Source of the DNA: an uncultured SAR116 cluster alpha proteobacterium
GTDB taxonomy: Bacteria > Pseudomonadota > Alphaproteobacteria > Puniceispirillales > Puniceispirillaceae
Assembly: GCA_902523435.1 (NCBI GenBank)
Contig: CABYZM010000002.1
Coordinates: 30,225 to 94,224, forward strand
Direction: 5' to 3'
Length of the DNA stretch: 64,000 nucleotides
The notes under the pieces were generated by a model. It had not been told where the DNA came from. It saw only the letters and a list, made by a program, of their open reading frames with translations, and searched no databases. Positions 63,434-64,000 of this stretch are shown here, one piece after another. The first letter of the stretch is position 1, and the number at the start of each line of letters is the position of its first letter. The position numbers and the translations under genes are program-made.

Positions 63434-64000
63434 TTAGATATCTAGGTTGGATACCTTCAGCGCATTTTCCTGGATAAAGTTACGTCTTTCTTCAACAGCT
63501 TCACCCATCAAAGTTGAAAACGCCTGATTAGCATCTTCTTCCTCTGTAATTTTCACCTGCAGGAAGGTACGCTGATCCGGATCAAGTGTGGTCTCCCACA
63601 GCTGGTCGGGATTCATTTCACCTAGCCCCTTATAGCGCGCTATCTGAGCACCCTTCCGGCCAAGTGCGGTAACATGTGCTGCCAAATCGGATGGCCCTTT
63701 AAGGCTAGTTTCACCATTGGCTGTAACAAAGGTTGTGCGTTTAGCAAAAACCTCTTGCAACTTTCCAGCTACTGCATCCAGACGCCGCGCTTCTGATGTG
63801 TTGATGAATTTGTGGTCTAGATGATGTGTTTCTGTAATCCCACGCAAGGTTCGTGAAAGAACAAGTCTGGGCTTATCACTAGAAAAATCCTTCTGCGCCT
63901 GCCAGCCCCGTTCAAGTGTGTCTGCCATTTGATCTAAACGTTTAACAAGATAGTCAGCTGCACCTTCCTCAAATAGAGTTTCTGCATTTAACATGCCGGC
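63434..64000 (-). CDS. gyrB: DNA gyrase subunit B (partial, C-terminal part)
   Basis: The last about 188 residues are visible; the gene continues beyond the right edge. [31 protein letters not shown] is the diagnostic C-terminal block, and [27 protein letters not shown] is the typical end. GyrB supplies the ATPase of gyrase, which introduces negative supercoils. The alphaproteobacterial-style ending supports the lineage call. Confidence 0.96.
   Translation of the reverse strand, partial: AGMLNAETLFEEGAADYLVKRLDQMADTLERGWQAQKDFSSDKPRLVLSRTLRGITETHHLDHKFINTSEARRLDAVAGKLQEVFAKRTTFVTANGETSLKGPSDLAAHVTALGRKGAQIARYKGLGEMNPDQLWETTLDPDQRTFLQVKITEEEDANQAFSTLMGEAVEERRNFIQENALKVSNLDI

Noticed and set aside
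1..64000. tRNA or rRNA genes, CRISPR arrays, IS elements, prophage or defence genes
   Set aside because: None seen; gaps are short and lack tRNA-like cloverleaf ends, direct-repeat arrays or transposase-like frames.

Overview
The window is a gene-dense, mainly catabolic stretch of a marine-type alphaproteobacterial chromosome. The lineage call rests on a GyrB C-terminus of alphaproteobacterial type at the right edge, a RegB/RegA redox two-component pair beside it, membrane-bound urate oxidase PuuD with its own cytochrome c domain, and many TRAP, DMT and sugar-acid catabolic genes at moderate GC. A SAR116-like (Puniceispirillales) organism would fit, but that is an inference from style, not a measured placement. 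No rRNA, tRNA, CRISPR array, insertion sequence or phage gene was seen.

Layout. (1) 1-6.4 kb, minus strand: a seven-gene operon (ring or chain hydratase, AroQ-like dehydratase, ketopantoate-reductase-like enzyme, SDR without catalytic Tyr/Lys, acyl-CoA dehydrogenase, CoA-transferase, Gfo/Idh oxidoreductase running off the edge) that looks like degradation of an unidentified organic acid. (2) 6.9-19.2 kb: an almost complete purine-to-glyoxylate route, xdhABC, puuD, uraH, an allantoinase-OHCU decarboxylase fusion, allE and allA, with an embedded ABC importer. The allantoate-hydrolysing step is missing from the window. (3) 19.4-25.6 kb: an operon with a lambda-crystallin-type dehydrogenase, a BKACE enzyme, an ACAD10/11-type dehydrogenase, its separate APH-type kinase partner, a DUF6285-like protein and free-methionine-sulfoxide reductase, plus a divergent SDR. 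(4) 25.7-28.2 kb: UxaA-family dehydratase plus a PhyH dioxygenase.

(5) 28.5-37.1 kb: a visibly more AT-rich block with a TRAP transporter, a PuuE-like deacetylase, an arylmalonate-decarboxylase-like enzyme, a hydantoin-racemase homologue lacking both catalytic cysteines, a dihydropyrimidinase-type hydrolase and a deaminase-type amidohydrolase. It reads as a self-contained, probably imported system for an unknown cyclic amide or ureide and is my best candidate for an undescribed system. (6) 37.3-46.0 kb: sugar-acid genes (DenD-like epimerase, IlvD/Edd dehydratase, FAH-type hydrolase, hydroxyacid dehydrogenases, gluconate-5-dehydrogenase-like SDR, TIM-barrel isomerase), including the clear remnant of an SDR that should supply a middle step.

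(7) 46.3-54.2 kb: flavin reductase, quinone oxidoreductase, aminotransferase, LDH2/MDH2 dehydrogenase, SDR and a histidinol-dehydrogenase-family enzyme resembling sulfopropanediol dehydrogenase HpsN, then an FAD oxidoreductase and a rhodanese. (8) 54.4-60.1 kb: tightly coupled small operons with three EamA exporters (one broken by a one-base frameshift in a homopolymer), a metallo-hydrolase, an FAH-type enzyme and a 2-haloacid dehalogenase-like HAD. (9) 60.1-64 kb: metZ, regA, regB and partial gyrB, the most chromosome-core part of the window.
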